The position numbers were made by a program, and so were the translations under genes. A model generated the notes under the pieces. That model ran no database searches, was not told where the DNA came from, and saw only the letters and a list, made by a program, of their open reading frames with translations. A DNA stretch of 64,000 nucleotides from Marvania coccoides (taxonomy: Eukaryota; Chlorophyta; Trebouxiophyceae; Chlorellales; Chlorellaceae), in NCBI GenBank assembly GCA_963854735.1, contig OY978104.1, positions 558,001 through 622,000 on the forward strand, in the 5' to 3' direction. This document shows, piece by piece, positions 33,558-43,733 of this stretch. Position 1 is the first letter of the stretch, and each line of letters starts with the position of its first letter.

Positions 33558-34820
33558 ATGATTACGACTCAAAGAGTCCCAGGCCCCAGCCGCATCCCCA
33601 AGCCCAAGCCGCGGACGGATGCTGGACCACGCGACCGCCCTGCAGCCGCGAATGAAGTTACTTCCACCACCCCAGACCAAACTCCTTGCCACCCTGCCAG
33701 CGCCTCCCCTGACGAGCAAACCGCCGCAGTTCTCGACACCCCGATCAAGGCGGTGCGGTCACCCTCCGCTGGGGAGCACTCCTGGCTCATCGGCACCCGC
33801 CAGAAGGAGGGGGAGGGCGAAGAAGCGACCCCCGCTGATACTGACGATTTAAACTCGAATTTCTACCTCAACTACAACGAGGCAGACCACGGAACTTTCT
33901 GGAAAGACGCCCAGGAGTCACTGTCGCCTCTCCCCACCTCCAATAGCCTCAAAATAGCCTCCTCGCAGGGCTCCTCTGCCCCGTCCTTTTCCACCGCAGC
34001 TCTTTCGATTTCGAGCCTCCAGGGCTCCCCCAGCTCGCAGCACGGGCGACTGAACCGGGTGATTCACGCAATACAGTCTACCCTCACAGCGTGGCTCCCT
34101 GTAAGGATTTCCCAGAGTTTTCGTACCTCTCATGTTCCGGCTTCCACTCCGCTTTCTTCCGAACTAAACACCGCCACGAACACCACGAACACCTCCTCCA
34201 GCTACCCCCGAGCCCCGCCGTTCACATGCCGCAGCAACCGCAGCTTGACGGACGAGTTCGAGGCCGCTGCAGCTAGCGACAGCACTAGCGACAATGACGG
34301 CGCTGATGATAATATCACCGCTGCTGTCGCCACCTCCTCTGCAGCCGTGCTTTACTTTGATGATATCGGGGAGCAGGGAGACGTGCGAACGCCCACGACC
34401 AACGGAATCTCCTCCTCGAGGAAACTCGGGCGGAGCAGCGGTCTGCCCTCGCCCGCTGAGATCGACCTTCTTTCACCTTGTTCTTCACATTGGAGGGTGG
34501 TTTTTAATGGAATTAGCAGCAGCACTGGAGAAGAAAAGGCCAACGACGAGTCTGTCCGTGCAGCAGCTGCTTTTACGGAGAGCCTGGAAGCGGCAGCTGC
34601 ACCTTCACGAGCAGGAGGAGAAGCAGCGGTGGTGGGCCACACCGAAGAGCAGGCTCCAGTGGTAGAAAACGAAGCTGTCGAAGTCGAAGAGGAGGCCTGG
34701 TTTGAGGCAGAGGCAGCCGAAGAACGTCCTCGGGGCCCTTTTTCAGTGGAAGAGAATCCCGAGGTGGTGGAGGCGTGGCTGGCGGAGGTGTCTGCCGCCC
34801 TTGCGAGGCGGACGCAATAG
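33558..34820 (+). CDS. Disordered acidic protein, family not recognised
   Basis: A single open frame of 420 codons with no intron needed. The protein is Ser/Thr/Ala/Glu-rich and largely low complexity. It begins with a basic Pro-rich segment (VPGPSRIPKPKPR), has an Asn/Tyr patch (DLNSNFYLNYNEADHGTFW), a possible amphipathic helix (RLNRVIHAIQSTLTAWLPVR) and ends in an acidic region with FSVEENPEVVEAWLAEVSAA. No domain or catalytic motif is visible. GC content and codon use resemble the neighbouring exons, and a frame this long is unlikely by chance in this window, so it is probably expressed. Function unknown. Confidence 0.6.
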   Translation: MITTQRVPGPSRIPKPKPRTDAGPRDRPAAANEVTSTTPDQTPCHPASASPDEQTAAVLDTPIKAVRSPSAGEHSWLIGTRQKEGEGEEATPADTDDLNSNFYLNYNEADHGTFWKDAQESLSPLPTSNSLKIASSQGSSAPSFSTAALSISSLQGSPSSQHGRLNRVIHAIQSTLTAWLPVRISQSFRTSHVPASTPLSSELNTATNTTNTSSSYPRAPPFTCRSNRSLTDEFEAAAASDSTSDNDGADDNITAAVATSSAAVLYFDDIGEQGDVRTPTTNGISSSRKLGRSSGLPSPAEIDLLSPCSSHWRVVFNGISSSTGEEKANDESVRAAAAFTESLEAAAAPSRAGGEAAVVGHTEEQAPVVENEAVEVEEEAWFEAEAAEERPRGPFSVEENPEVVEAWLAEVSAALARRTQ

Positions 34821-35184
34821 CAGCAGCAATAACTCTGAAATGCCTTGGAAGTTTAACAGCTTGCAAGCAGTATAAAGAAACAACAACCAACTTTGTTACT
34901 CCAGCTTAAACCTCCTTACTGCCTGGTGTCTCATTATTAGTTAACTGACCACGAATTCTTTATTGCTGTTGTACTTTTTTCCCGCCTCTCTTGTTCCATG
35001 CAGCTTTCTCCTCACTTTTTCTCCCCCGCTCTTTTTCTTGCCATCCTTGTCCCACTGCTTGTGCGTATATGCCACGAGGAATTTCTCCCTCCACATTTTT
35101 TCCAGTAGTTTTGTTTTTAATACCGGTATAATTGTCAAAATTATTGTGATAAAATGCCAAAATTGAGAACGCCCAACACGAAAC
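34821..35184. other. Convergent 3' spacer
   Basis: AT-rich tail-to-tail spacer between the disordered-protein gene and the thioredoxin-like gene. No feature recognised. Confidence 0.45.
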
Positions 35185-36290
35185 TCAAAATTCGTCCGCC
35201 GCCGCTTCTGCCGCTGCCAGCGTGTCCTCCTCGTCGCTGTACATCGCCTCCCCCCGCATCTTGCGCCTGCGCAGCCTCGCCAGGTCATCCCCACTCAGCT
35301 TGACACCCCCTCTGCTGCTCTTGTCGGAACCATGCCGCCCCTCCTCCGCTTTGCCTGCTGCGGCCGTGTCCTTGCCCGCCGCGCCCCGCGCTCTTCGCTC
35401 AAGCCCGCGCAGCTGCGCGGTCAGCCCGTCGAGCAGCTTCCTCTGCGCACGGGCCTGCTTTCCACGGTTGCCTTTCACGTTCCTCAGTTTCGTCTGCGCA
35501 GCAGTGATGCGCTTTTTCAAGTCCAGGATCTGCTCTTGTATGTCCACAGTCGCGCCGCTGCCGCCGGCGCCGCCCGCACCGCCGCCACGCAGCGCGAAAA
35601 ACGCGCCGCCTGCGATTATTGCTGCTGCCGCCACCGCCTTGAACACCATGCCTAGCCGCCCACTGCCAGGGCAGTACTCTTGCAAGCAGTTGGCAATAAA
35701 GTTGTTGAGGTCCTCTGGCCGGCCGCCCTCGTAGCGCTGCAGGGCACAAGAAGGGGGAAAGCAGAAAAATATAAAGATGGCGGAATTAATTCTTGACTGT
35801 GATATTAATGCTACTTACGTCTACGACCTCGCCCTGGTGGTAGCAGAAGAAGGCAGGGACGCGGGTGACGCCCTCTTCCCGTGCGAGATCCTGCAATTTA
35901 ACACAAATAGAGAGGAAGAAAGAAATTAACTATAAAGGGAAGCGGAGGAAGGAACAAAATAAAATGGCTGCGCGATTTGGCGGCACGGCCGTTAGCTCGG
36001 TGCGATACTGGCGTTTTAACACAGAATGCACCACTCGCCTCGAGGTGGTCCGCATTGACTTCTGCGAAAATTGCGTGGCGGAACTTGGCCGTGGTGGAGG
36101 CGCGGCCGAAGAAGGGCTTCATTTGATTGCTGGTCCAGGCGTTCTGACTGCTGATGTAGTTCACAAAAACCACCCGCTTCGCCCCGGCCTTATCCAGCAT
36201 GGTCTGGAACTGGTCGGGCGATACAATTTTGCGCACTCTGGTGGTGGCGGCAACAGGCCTGCTTTTCTGAGGGCGGCGACGCGGCGGCAT
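35185..36290 (-). CDS. Thioredoxin-fold membrane protein with coiled coil
   Basis: Three minus-strand exons, 36290-36039, 35890-35819 and 35736-35185, give 291 aa. The N-terminus is a basic leader (MPPRRRPQKSRP). Residues ~20-110 look like a thioredoxin-like fold: VVFVNYISSQNAWTSNQMKP, FAEVNADHLEDLAREEGV, then TRVPAFFCYHQGEVVDRYEG, where VPAFF has the cis-Pro context. The CxxC active site is missing (SQNAW at that position), so redox activity is unlikely. A hydrophobic segment (MVFKAVAAAAIIAGGAFFAL) precedes a coiled coil (IQEQILDLKKRITAAQTKL) and a charged tail. Intron 1 begins GCGAGT (GC donor); the join LE-DLAREEGV restores the fold. The start is the first ATG in frame. Exact role unknown. 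Confidence 0.68.
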
Positions 36291-36684
36291 CCTGCGTGTG
36301 TGCTTGCGGTGATATCCGTCTAGATGCACGTATGGATCTTAGAGTTCGGAGAAAAATTGAGACGTGGAGGAGGAACGAGGAGCCGCGGCGTGTTTTTTCC
36401 GCGGAAATTTTTAGCGGCACGAGATGTGTTTGGGAAAAAAAAATCGCTTGATCTAGTTGCCGTATATGAAAATATTCTATAATAGTAATACTGCGGTTTT
36501 GAATGCGGGATTTTAATGCGATTGCCGCTGTGAGGAGCACCGCTCCGGGCGCTATCCCTATAAATTTTTGGCGCGACGCATTTCAAGAAACAGTGATTGA
36601 ATGTGTGTAGAACAAAGGTGTCTTAATAGACAAATCTTAATTCTAATACAACGCAATCATAATACGTCGACACCAGCCCTCCAA
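36291..36684. promoter_or_regulatory. Divergent spacer, thioredoxin-like and SAP30-like genes
   Basis: 394 AT-rich bases between two divergent starts, expected to hold both promoters. No consensus element recognised. Confidence 0.35.
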
Positions 36685-37505
36685 CATGTCTGCAAGTGTT
36701 GTAGCCAGCGCAGCTGCTGCCAAAGCGCGACAGCGTCCAACGCGACAGGCGGCAGCCCAACATAGATATGCGGACATGAAGGTGGAGACCAATGGCTACC
36801 TCTACGAGGAGCAGGTAAATTTCTGACCTGAAAGATTTCAGATTTTATTTCTGAACGAGACGGGGCACGACCCAGCAGTTGACCGCCCCCTAAAATCGAC
36901 CATATGCTAATCAATTGCGATTCCACGTTGTGCAGCCGTACGTCAATGGAGAGGCTGACCCTGCTGCTCGAGTTGATTTGACGAAGCTCAAAGTAAGACT
37001 CTCGCATTCTCCGTGTTTCCTCCTTGCATCAAACTCTCCACCATGCCATAATTAACGTGCGAGCGACGCTCTCTCGCCCAAGCTCGGCTTGGCGATTTTT
37101 GTGATTCTTCACACAAAAAAACGTTGTTTTTTAATCTCCTCAATCTCTCGCCCTCCCCCGCTTGTCCTCTAGGCCCAGTCTTTGCGAAAATACACAAAAT
37201 TGTACGAGGTGCCAGGGGTGCACTCCCAGATGACCAAAGAGGATCTCAACGCTGCAGTGGCCAAACACTGGAACGCCATGGTGAGAAAAACAAAAGCCAT
37301 CAGACACCGAAGCGTGAATTTTGCTCCTAAATTACATACCAGGCACGCCTAGCCCACGCTTCTCCTTTCGTAATAGAGAGCGTTGCTGTGGCGCTTGTCG
37401 TGCAGTTCAAAAAAACCCTTCTCACCTCTTCCTATTTCTTTGCTGCAGAGCGTCAACGAAGAGACAGTGCTGCAAAATCTCCGCAGGCAGCAAAACGCGC
37501 GCTGA
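36685..37505 (+). CDS. SAP30-like Sin3-binding protein
   Basis: Four small exons, 36685-36813, 36936-36992, 37173-37280 and 37449-37505, all phase 0, give 116 aa. The conserved part is VDLTKLKAQSLRKYTKLYEV followed by PGVHSQMTKEDLNAAVAKHW and NEETVLQNL. This matches the Sin3-binding domain of SAP30 (VDxxKL, a helix with KY or RYxxxF, then a helix-turn-helix ending in HF or HW). SAP30 proteins join Sin3/histone-deacetylase corepressor complexes in the nucleus. The N-terminal 40 residues are Ala/Gln/Arg-rich and variable. There is no N-terminal zinc finger as in animal SAP30, which is the usual state in plants as I recall. Confidence 0.78.
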
Positions 37506-37891
37506 AAAACGACGCTGACGACTGACCTTGGGTCTGGCTTTTCTTAAAGCCCCCCGCCAAGTATGTATTTGACTGACCGCCCCCCTGCTATAATCCTCCA
37601 GTTTTTTTCGCCACCATTAAATGCTCTACTTTTCTCATGACGCTCATACCTTTTTTCCCCTCATTCTTCTTCTGCTTTTACCAGTCAACCTTTGTTTGAA
37701 AAATACAAAATGTTTCTGCTGGTTCTGGTTCCCAGAACCAAGAAAGAATTCTTCCAATATGACTTTGAGATTAAACATAGAGCAGCTGCTGCTGTTTAAT
37801 GTCCCAATACATACCAATACCCCCCTCTCTTTTACATCAAAGAGAGCGCAGCCCATTGTAATACTCCCCTCTCCATTACACAAATAACAAG
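37506..37891. other. Convergent 3' spacer
   Basis: Tail-to-tail spacer with a plus-strand TGTAA at about 37857-37861. No gene seen. Confidence 0.4.
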
Positions 37892-39175
37892 TTACTCATC
37901 GTCGTTATAAAATTTTACGCCGATTGTGTCGCCCACGCACCCTCTCCGCAACGCCAGGTACGCAATCGGCACCTGCTCGAACCGCTTCTTCGCCTCTTCC
38001 CACACCCGGGCTCGGCGCTCCCCACTTTCTTCCGCAACAAACCCTTCTGTCTTTAGCAATTCCAAAAATCGCTCCCGGTTGTGTCTGGCCCGGGCTGGGG
38101 GGTCCGCCAGCAGCAGCGCGCCATCGGAAGACAGCAGCTGGGGTGCCACGGCAGCCACAGGCTCCACCGAGAATGTTTCGTAGAGCACATCGCACGCTAT
38201 GACGACGTCAAAGCGCTGCCTTAAAGAAAGCGCTATCGGTTGGCTCCAGTCGAAAACCTCAGCACGCACCACCTGCGAAGAAGGATAGGGTTGCCCATGC
38301 GGTGCGCCATTTCTTTCTACTTCTGCTTCCGCTCCATGCAAGAGCATTTCCACCAGCTCCTCCGGCCATCGCGCTTTGTCCGCTCCCTCTTTCTCTTCCT
38401 GCTGCGCGTGCTGCGCGCGCGATCTGGCGATCACCGCCGCCATTTCGGGGTCCAACGCCGCCGGCAGCCCGCACAGCCGCGCGTTGAGCATGGAGCATTG
38501 AAGGCTGAGAGTCTCTCGATCCAAAAAAACAACCTCCGCTGCCCCTGCCAGCCCCGCTGCGATGCCGCCCAGCCCTAAGCCCGCCCCTAGGTCTGCCACG
38601 CGCAGACCCCGCACCAGCTCTGGCCGATCTAGGAGCTCCTGGGCCATGGCAATGGAAGACGGCCAAGGGATGGTCCAAAACGGGTCTGACAAAGAGGAAG
38701 AAAGGAAAATGAAGGGACGGGATGATGGTGGTTAGGTTACGGTTATGGTATATAAAGTGTTTATTTTGATGCACCTATTCGCAAAACAATGGCTGCTGCA
38801 GTTGAACAAGTAATTCACCGTTGCGAAATGGAAAAGGCAAAGGGCTAATAAACATGCACGCATAACTAATTCATTTCCACACTCCCACAGAACGCATCGT
38901 ACGTCCGTCTCACCTCTATCGCCCTGTCCTGCGTCGATGTAGGCCTGCATGACAGCGTCCACGTCGGCCGTGACCATCGGCAGTGCTCGGCCAGCCACCT
39001 CGAGGTTCTGCGGCGCGAGGATGGACTCCAGCTGAAGTACAGGGGGGTGGCTCGCGACTGCGCATTGAAACCGGGGCAATGCGCGTGTGTGGAACGAGTT
39101 TAAGAGTCTGAAATTGGACGATGGAATCGCACTTCCGAAAGGCAAATTCGGGAGAGGGCACGCTACTGTTGCCAT
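37892..39175 (-). CDS. METTL-type protein methyltransferase with organellar leader
   Basis: SAM-dependent methyltransferase of the seven-beta-strand METTL/FAM86 superfamily. Two minus-strand exons, 39175-38914 and 38685-37892, give 351 aa. After an ~80-residue leader (Ser/Arg/Phe/Pro-rich, plausible transit peptide) comes the hallmark DPFWTIPWPSSIAMAQ, similar to the DPFWAIYWPGG start of ETF-beta lysine methyltransferases. SAM motif I is LRVADLGAGLGLGGIAAG, followed by VVFLDRE, then a Glu-rich insert, VVRAEVFDW and the post-motif FDVVIACDVLYETFSVEPV. Protein lysine methylation in an organelle is the likely job; the substrate is not shown by the sequence. It is tandem with the tRNase Z gene, 72 bp from its stop. 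Confidence 0.82.
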
Positions 39176-39246
39176 TATATCACAAATTTTTACAAAACTA
39201 ATTTAAAAACAATCGCAATAATATATAAAGTGTTTAAAGCAATTCT

Positions 39247-41256
39247 TTATTCAGAGGCTCTTGGCGCTGGCAAACCTCTTGGCTGCAGCTCTCTGCTCCG
39301 CTGCTGCATTCCCGGCCGTCCCTGCTGCTGCTTGGCCGCATAGCCCGGCCGCATTTCCCTCATATCGCCGCTGCCAGCATATCCCGTCCTCCTCCCATTC
39401 CCACCACCGCCGCCGCCAGCCATCCTCCTCTCCCCTTCTCCTCCCCCCTGCCGCAGCCCCTGCCTCGCCTCGGCGTTACCAGCCCGTGCGGCAGTCGATA
39501 TCTCCCTCTCCCGCTCCCTCTCTGCCGCCACCTTGGCTGCCAGCTTGTCCGCTGGCAAAGACTCCCGTGGAGGCACCCTGAAGGTGTAGAAATCGTTGGC
39601 CAGGTACACTTTCGCCCCGCCCGACACCGCCCGAGCCTCGTTGGCCAGCTCCCCCACCACCTGGTGGTCCAACTGTTTCATCGACACTCCTTTTTCCCGA
39701 GCGGAAACCCATCGCTTCTTGTAGCTGTCGCCCTGCTCGTACCGCGCGGAGAAGTGCGTGAGCACCAGCACGCGCGCCCGCACGGCGCGCGCAAACCGCC
39801 CCGCCTGCTCTGACGTGCTGTGCGTGGCGATCCGTGCTTTTTCTTCCATGCCCATCTGGAAGGTGGCCTCGTGCGACAGCAGGTCGCACCCGCGCGCCAC
39901 TGGCGCGATGGCAGTGGAGTCGCACGTATCTCCCAGAATCACAATTTTTCGCCCGGGCCGCACCCACTCTTTCTCACAGCAGCTGCCACTGCTGCCACTG
40001 CCGCCTTCCAGCTCCATATCTTCGTCTTCCGCCGCCTCCTGCGGGTCCGCAGGGCGGTTATTGTCTGCAGGGCGGTTAGGCTCCTGGAAGACGTACCCCC
40101 AGCACGGAATGCGGTGCTGCAGCTGCGCCGCCGTCACTTTTAAGCCGCCCGGCAATTTTGTCGACCACGTAAGCCCCGGGTGTACCACGTTGTCTGAGCC
40201 ATTGTCGTAGGTGTGCTGCCACCCCTCCAGCACCTCCCGCGGCATCCCACCCGCCTGATCCGCGGCCTGCGCCCCCAGCATCAGTTTTTTCGCGGGGTCC
40301 ACAGGCGCTGGCGCCGCCGCCCTTTGCGGGTCCAAAACCCAGGCTGTGAACACCACAGGCACCCCCAACTGCAGCCCCGCGGAGCGGCACGTCGCCACCA
40401 GCAGCTTCTGCAGCTCAGGGGGGCCGTACACGTGCACCGGCTCATTAATTTTCGAGGAGCCGGCCCGGCAGCGGGCGATGCTGGCCAGCATGCCTGCCAC
40501 GCCGAAGCAGTGGTCGCCATGGAGGTGGGTGACGAAGATGTGGGAAACGAGCGCCGCGTCTAGCCCCGCGGAGCGCAGCTGGTTGTGGGAGCCCTCCCCG
40601 CAGTCCACGAGGAAAATTCGGTCGGTGCCAATGCGGTACGCCACTGCAGACACGTTGCGGCGGTTGGAAGGCGCGCCTGAAGACGTTCCTAGCCACGTCA
40701 CCCGCATCTCCGGCGGCTCCATGGCCCGCTGGGCCGCCGCTTTCGAAGCTGCAGGGGCGGCCGCAGCAGTGGCGGAAGATGAGGTTTTGGGCGATTTTTT
40801 GGCGAGAGGAGGAGTGGACTGTACTGGTTTTGCGATAGCGGCAGGGTTGGCTTGTACCCAGCCCATCAGGCGGTCGATGAGGTCGGCTTTCAGCCCGCCG
40901 GTTGAAAGTTCCAGCGCTTGGCACTCGCCACGAAGGGCCGCCACCGGGAGCTTCGACAGCCGCGATTTGAACAGCTTCCCCTCGTTGATCATCTGCTGTA
41001 TGAACGTGGGGGAGGGCGCCGGCCAGATGGGGGCCACGGAGCCTTCAGCAGCGGGCTCAGCAGCAGCAGTGGTAGTGGTCATGGCGGGCTCAGCCTCCGC
41101 TGCCGATAGAACGGGCTGCCGGAGAGGCCGCTCGCCGCAGAAGGAGCGGTCGACAAAGGGGGTGCGGTATGGGTCTCTTCTGCAGGAGCAGAGCCGATAA
41201 TTTGGGGGAAGAACTGTGTGGAACAGGTCATGGCATGTTGAAAAGCTTGATGACAT
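39247..41256 (-). CDS. TRZ: tRNase Z with N-terminal SAP domain
   Basis: Endonuclease that removes 3' trailers from tRNA precursors. Intronless, 669 aa from the ATG at 41256; the frame is open a little further upstream without an ATG. Residues ~100-134 (SRLSKLPVAALRGECQALEL, then GLKADLIDRL) form a SAP motif, a DNA/RNA-binding helix pair. The metallo-beta-lactamase core starts at RVTWLGTSSGAPSNRRNVSA. Zinc ligands are in FVTHLHGDHCFG (HxHxDH at 244-249), in GDTCDS, in DLLSHEATF and in VLVLTHFSARY. The arrangement is that of the short (RNase Z S) type, extended at both ends. The C-terminus is Gly/Arg/Gln-rich and disordered. The leader before the SAP domain is basic and might target an organelle. 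A minus-strand TGTAA lies 53 bases past the stop (39190-39194). Confidence 0.9.
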   Translation of the reverse strand: MSSSFSTCHDLFHTVLPPNYRLCSCRRDPYRTPFVDRSFCGERPLRQPVLSAAEAEPAMTTTTAAAEPAAEGSVAPIWPAPSPTFIQQMINEGKLFKSRLSKLPVAALRGECQALELSTGGLKADLIDRLMGWVQANPAAIAKPVQSTPPLAKKSPKTSSSATAAAAPAASKAAAQRAMEPPEMRVTWLGTSSGAPSNRRNVSAVAYRIGTDRIFLVDCGEGSHNQLRSAGLDAALVSHIFVTHLHGDHCFGVAGMLASIARCRAGSSKINEPVHVYGPPELQKLLVATCRSAGLQLGVPVVFTAWVLDPQRAAAPAPVDPAKKLMLGAQAADQAGGMPREVLEGWQHTYDNGSDNVVHPGLTWSTKLPGGLKVTAAQLQHRIPCWGYVFQEPNRPADNNRPADPQEAAEDEDMELEGGSGSSGSCCEKEWVRPGRKIVILGDTCDSTAIAPVARGCDLLSHEATFQMGMEEKARIATHSTSEQAGRFARAVRARVLVLTHFSARYEQGDSYKKRWVSAREKGVSMKQLDHQVVGELANEARAVSGGAKVYLANDFYTFRVPPRESLPADKLAAKVAAEREREREISTAARAGNAEARQGLRQGGGEGERRMAGGGGGGNGRRTGYAGSGDMREMRPGYAAKQQQGRPGMQQRSRELQPRGLPAPRASE

Positions 41257-41716
41257 CCAACCAACCTCAGAGACGGTGCTGCACACGGCTTTAATGTCGA
41301 TGCAAGACGGCTATGGTGCGTCGCAAAAGAGCCACATTGCAGAGCCACCATAGTGGGCCAGCCACCAAAATTTACTTGAAATTAAAATTTTGCAGTGCAG
41401 TTAACGGCGATTGCTGAGATAAAATGGCTAGATACTGTTGTATGTTTTAATGTTGTCAATTGCAAACTGAGCATTAATGCGGAGATACGTCAAGGTGACC
41501 CGCTTCTTCTTCTTCTTTATCGAAAAGGAAGATGTTATGACGCACACACCGCAGGAACCATTTGCCAATTCATTAATTTGATATTAATAGACAGCTTGCG
41601 TTCTCATTCGTTCGCAGTTCCTAACATAATTCAACTTTGAAAAAAACAAAAAACAAAAAAAAACTCGGATCGCGTAGAGTGTTCTTTGCAGCGCTGCACG
41701 GATCTAAAATCAAGCA
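41257..41716. promoter_or_regulatory. Divergent spacer, tRNase Z and RER1
   Basis: 460 AT-rich bases between two divergent start codons. An AG acceptor sits ~20 bases before the tRNase Z ATG, so a 5' leader intron is possible. Nothing else recognised. Confidence 0.35.
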
Positions 41717-42512
41717 ATGATGAATGTTCCTCACAACGGCGAGGCAGCGGCTCCCGCTCCTCCCCCATTCGTTCAAAACCTGCAGAGACAATTTCAGGCA
41801 CGACTCTTTGCCCCCCTTTTGCGCCCTCCCAGCCTACCCAATCTCCAATCCATCCGCCGATTGCCCAAAACCACGCGCTAAAACTCTGCCACCTCACTTC
41901 TCCTGCAGGCACTTTTGGACAAATCTACGCCGCTGATTACTCAGCGGTGGGGCGCCTGGGGCGTGATGCTGCTGATCTACCTGCTGCGGGTGTACCTGGT
42001 GGAGGGCTTCTACATCGTGACCTACGCCATGGCCATCTACAACCTCAACCTGCTGCTGGGTTTTTTGACGCCGCTGCATGTCGACGCAGTCAAGGACGAG
42101 CCCACGCTGCCCTCCAAAGCGGACGAAGAGTTCAGGCCCTTTGTGCGACGACTCCCAGAGTTTAAGTTCTGGTGCGATGAAGAGAAGAGCTTCTTTTTTT
42201 ACGCCAGGGCTTGCCTAAGAAGCAAATAATAATAAATTATATAATAACCAATCCTCCTGTTTTCTTTCTTTCTTATTTTTCTCCAGGTACGCCAGCAGCC
42301 GCTGCCTCTGCATGGGCTTTGCAGCAACTTTCTTCCCAGGCCTGGACGTGCCAGTCTTCTGGCCCATCCTCTTACTGTACTGGCTTGTACTGTTCTCTGT
42401 GACCATGAAGCGGCAGATCCAGCACATGGTTAAGTATCGCTACATTCCATTTTCGTTCGGGAAAAAATCCTATGCAGGCAGCGGCAAGCGACCGGCAAAA
42501 AACAGCAATTGA
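41717..42512 (+). CDS. RER1: RER1, Golgi-to-ER retrieval receptor
   Basis: Membrane receptor in the early Golgi that returns ER membrane proteins. Three exons, 41717-41797, 41909-42171 and 42287-42512, give 189 aa, the usual size. The family is unmistakable: LDKSTPLITQRWGAWGVM, RVYLVEGFYIVTYAMAIYNL, EEFRPFVRRLPEFKFWYASS, LDVPVFWPILLLYWLVLF, TMKRQIQHMVKYRYIPF. Four hydrophobic segments are present. Intron 1 begins GC (AG|GCACGA); it joins FVQNLQRQFQ to ALLDKSTP. The only GT upstream (ATTC|GTTCAA) would delete part of the conserved N-terminal helix. The donor of intron 2 is a normal GT. The tail after the last helix is basic (GKKSYAGSGKRPAK). Confidence 0.95.
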
Positions 42513-42768
42513 CTTTCTTTTTACCTTTGCATTGGATTTACTTTTTCTTTTCTTTTTACTTTCTTCATGTGGTGACGAGTGTTTCAGTTTTTTTTTTGGA
42601 CATTCTTTTGCAAAGCCCTGCTTGCTTTTTCCCTTTCTTCGCTGTGTTTCAAAATTTCATTTCTGGTGCACATAGAAACGGTCGCTAAGAATTAAAAGAA
42701 TACAATATTACATAACAGCCCATACAATGTCCCAAAGGTTTCAAAATGCTATATTCAGCATTTAAATT

Positions 42769-43599
42769 TCAGCTCTCATCACGCCACACTCCAAGCCGCT
42801 TGATTCCTGATCTGCAGCACACCACGGCAGGCGTCACGCTCCATTCGACGCTCTGGAGTGCCGCCAACGACAGCAGCACCTCCGGGTCTTCATGCAGCGC
42901 TTTCTTTAGCTGCTCTGCCTGCTCGCCAGGCACCCATGCGAGCGATACATGAGGACGCGGATTATCGTAATACCGGGGTAAGCCATGGTCGTGGAAACCC
43001 TCAGACACCGCGTTTATGGCTGCGACGACGGCATCTGCCGCTAAACCGCGCCGGGAGGTCAGCAGGACGCCTGCAGTGGTGGTGGGGCGACCGGAGACCG
43101 GAAGCACCAAGAAGGCGCGCGTTTTGGCGTCGTTGAACAGAATTTCGGGGCGGAAGTGGAGGCGGGTGGTGAAGGGCGGGATTTGGCGCAGGTGGAGGCG
43201 CAGAGAGGCGACAAAAGGGTCGATTTGCGGGAGGTGAAGATGGGTGGTGCGAGAGAGCGATAAGTGATAGCGAGGCTGGGCGAGAGGCCCTGCCGAGGCT
43301 GGAGCTGCATCCGGTGGGGTTTTGGAGGGTGCAAGGAGTCTCTCAGGAATGGGCTCGACCGGAGAAAGGTCTGTGAAACGCCGCTGCAGCGCTTGAAGGA
43401 GGGATTCGACAGGAGAGAGGCAATGCTCGGGCAGGGGGACATCAATGAAGACGTGGGTGGGGTAGGTGGCGTCTGCAGCTTGATTGTTGACGGCTAGGGG
43501 GGCCTGGGAGGCGACTGCAGCGCTGGGAGATTGAGAAGATGAGCGAGGGGAAGTGCAGGCGTCGTCATCGCTGCTGCCGTACCCTGCGATTACTTCCAT
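42769..43599 (-). CDS. USB1: U6 snRNA phosphodiesterase USB1
   Basis: 3'-5' exonuclease that trims and protects the U6 snRNA tail in the nucleus. A single exon of 276 codons. The two catalytic HxS motifs of the 2H-phosphoesterase fold are YHLSLS and PHVSLAW. Other family blocks: THVFIDVPLPEHCL near the start, DLSPVEPIPERLLAPS, and VCCRSGIKRLGVW at the end. The N-terminus starts MEVIAGYGSSDDDA, an acidic Ser-rich stretch like the MxLVxYxSSDEE start in relatives. A minus-strand TGTAA at 42708-42712 is ~57 bases beyond the stop. The start lies 134 bp from that of the MED11-like gene on the other strand, so they probably share a promoter. Confidence 0.9.
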   Translation of the reverse strand: MEVIAGYGSSDDDACTSPRSSSQSPSAAVASQAPLAVNNQAADATYPTHVFIDVPLPEHCLSPVESLLQALQRRFTDLSPVEPIPERLLAPSKTPPDAAPASAGPLAQPRYHLSLSRTTHLHLPQIDPFVASLRLHLRQIPPFTTRLHFRPEILFNDAKTRAFLVLPVSGRPTTTAGVLLTSRRGLAADAVVAAINAVSEGFHDHGLPRYYDNPRPHVSLAWVPGEQAEQLKKALHEDPEVLLSLAALQSVEWSVTPAVVCCRSGIKRLGVWRDES

Positions 43600-43733
43600 T
43601 CATATTATGGGAATTTTTTAATCCTCTAAAAATTAAAATTAATGATGTTATTGGTGTTTGGCAAAATCAAGCTTTTTCCGGGTTTTCATCCAGTCTGTCC
43701 TTTTCTTCATATTTTTTATCGCAATATAATAAA
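43600..43733. promoter_or_regulatory. Very short bidirectional promoter region
   Basis: Only 134 bp separate the USB1 and MED11-like start codons on opposite strands. Both promoters and 5' leaders must fit here. It is AT-rich with no clear TATA box. Called from layout. Confidence 0.45.

Noticed and set aside
39247..41286. tRNase Z start at the first open codon (41286)
   Set aside because: That codon is GTG and the stretch contains a splice-acceptor-like CAG; the first ATG in frame is at 41256.
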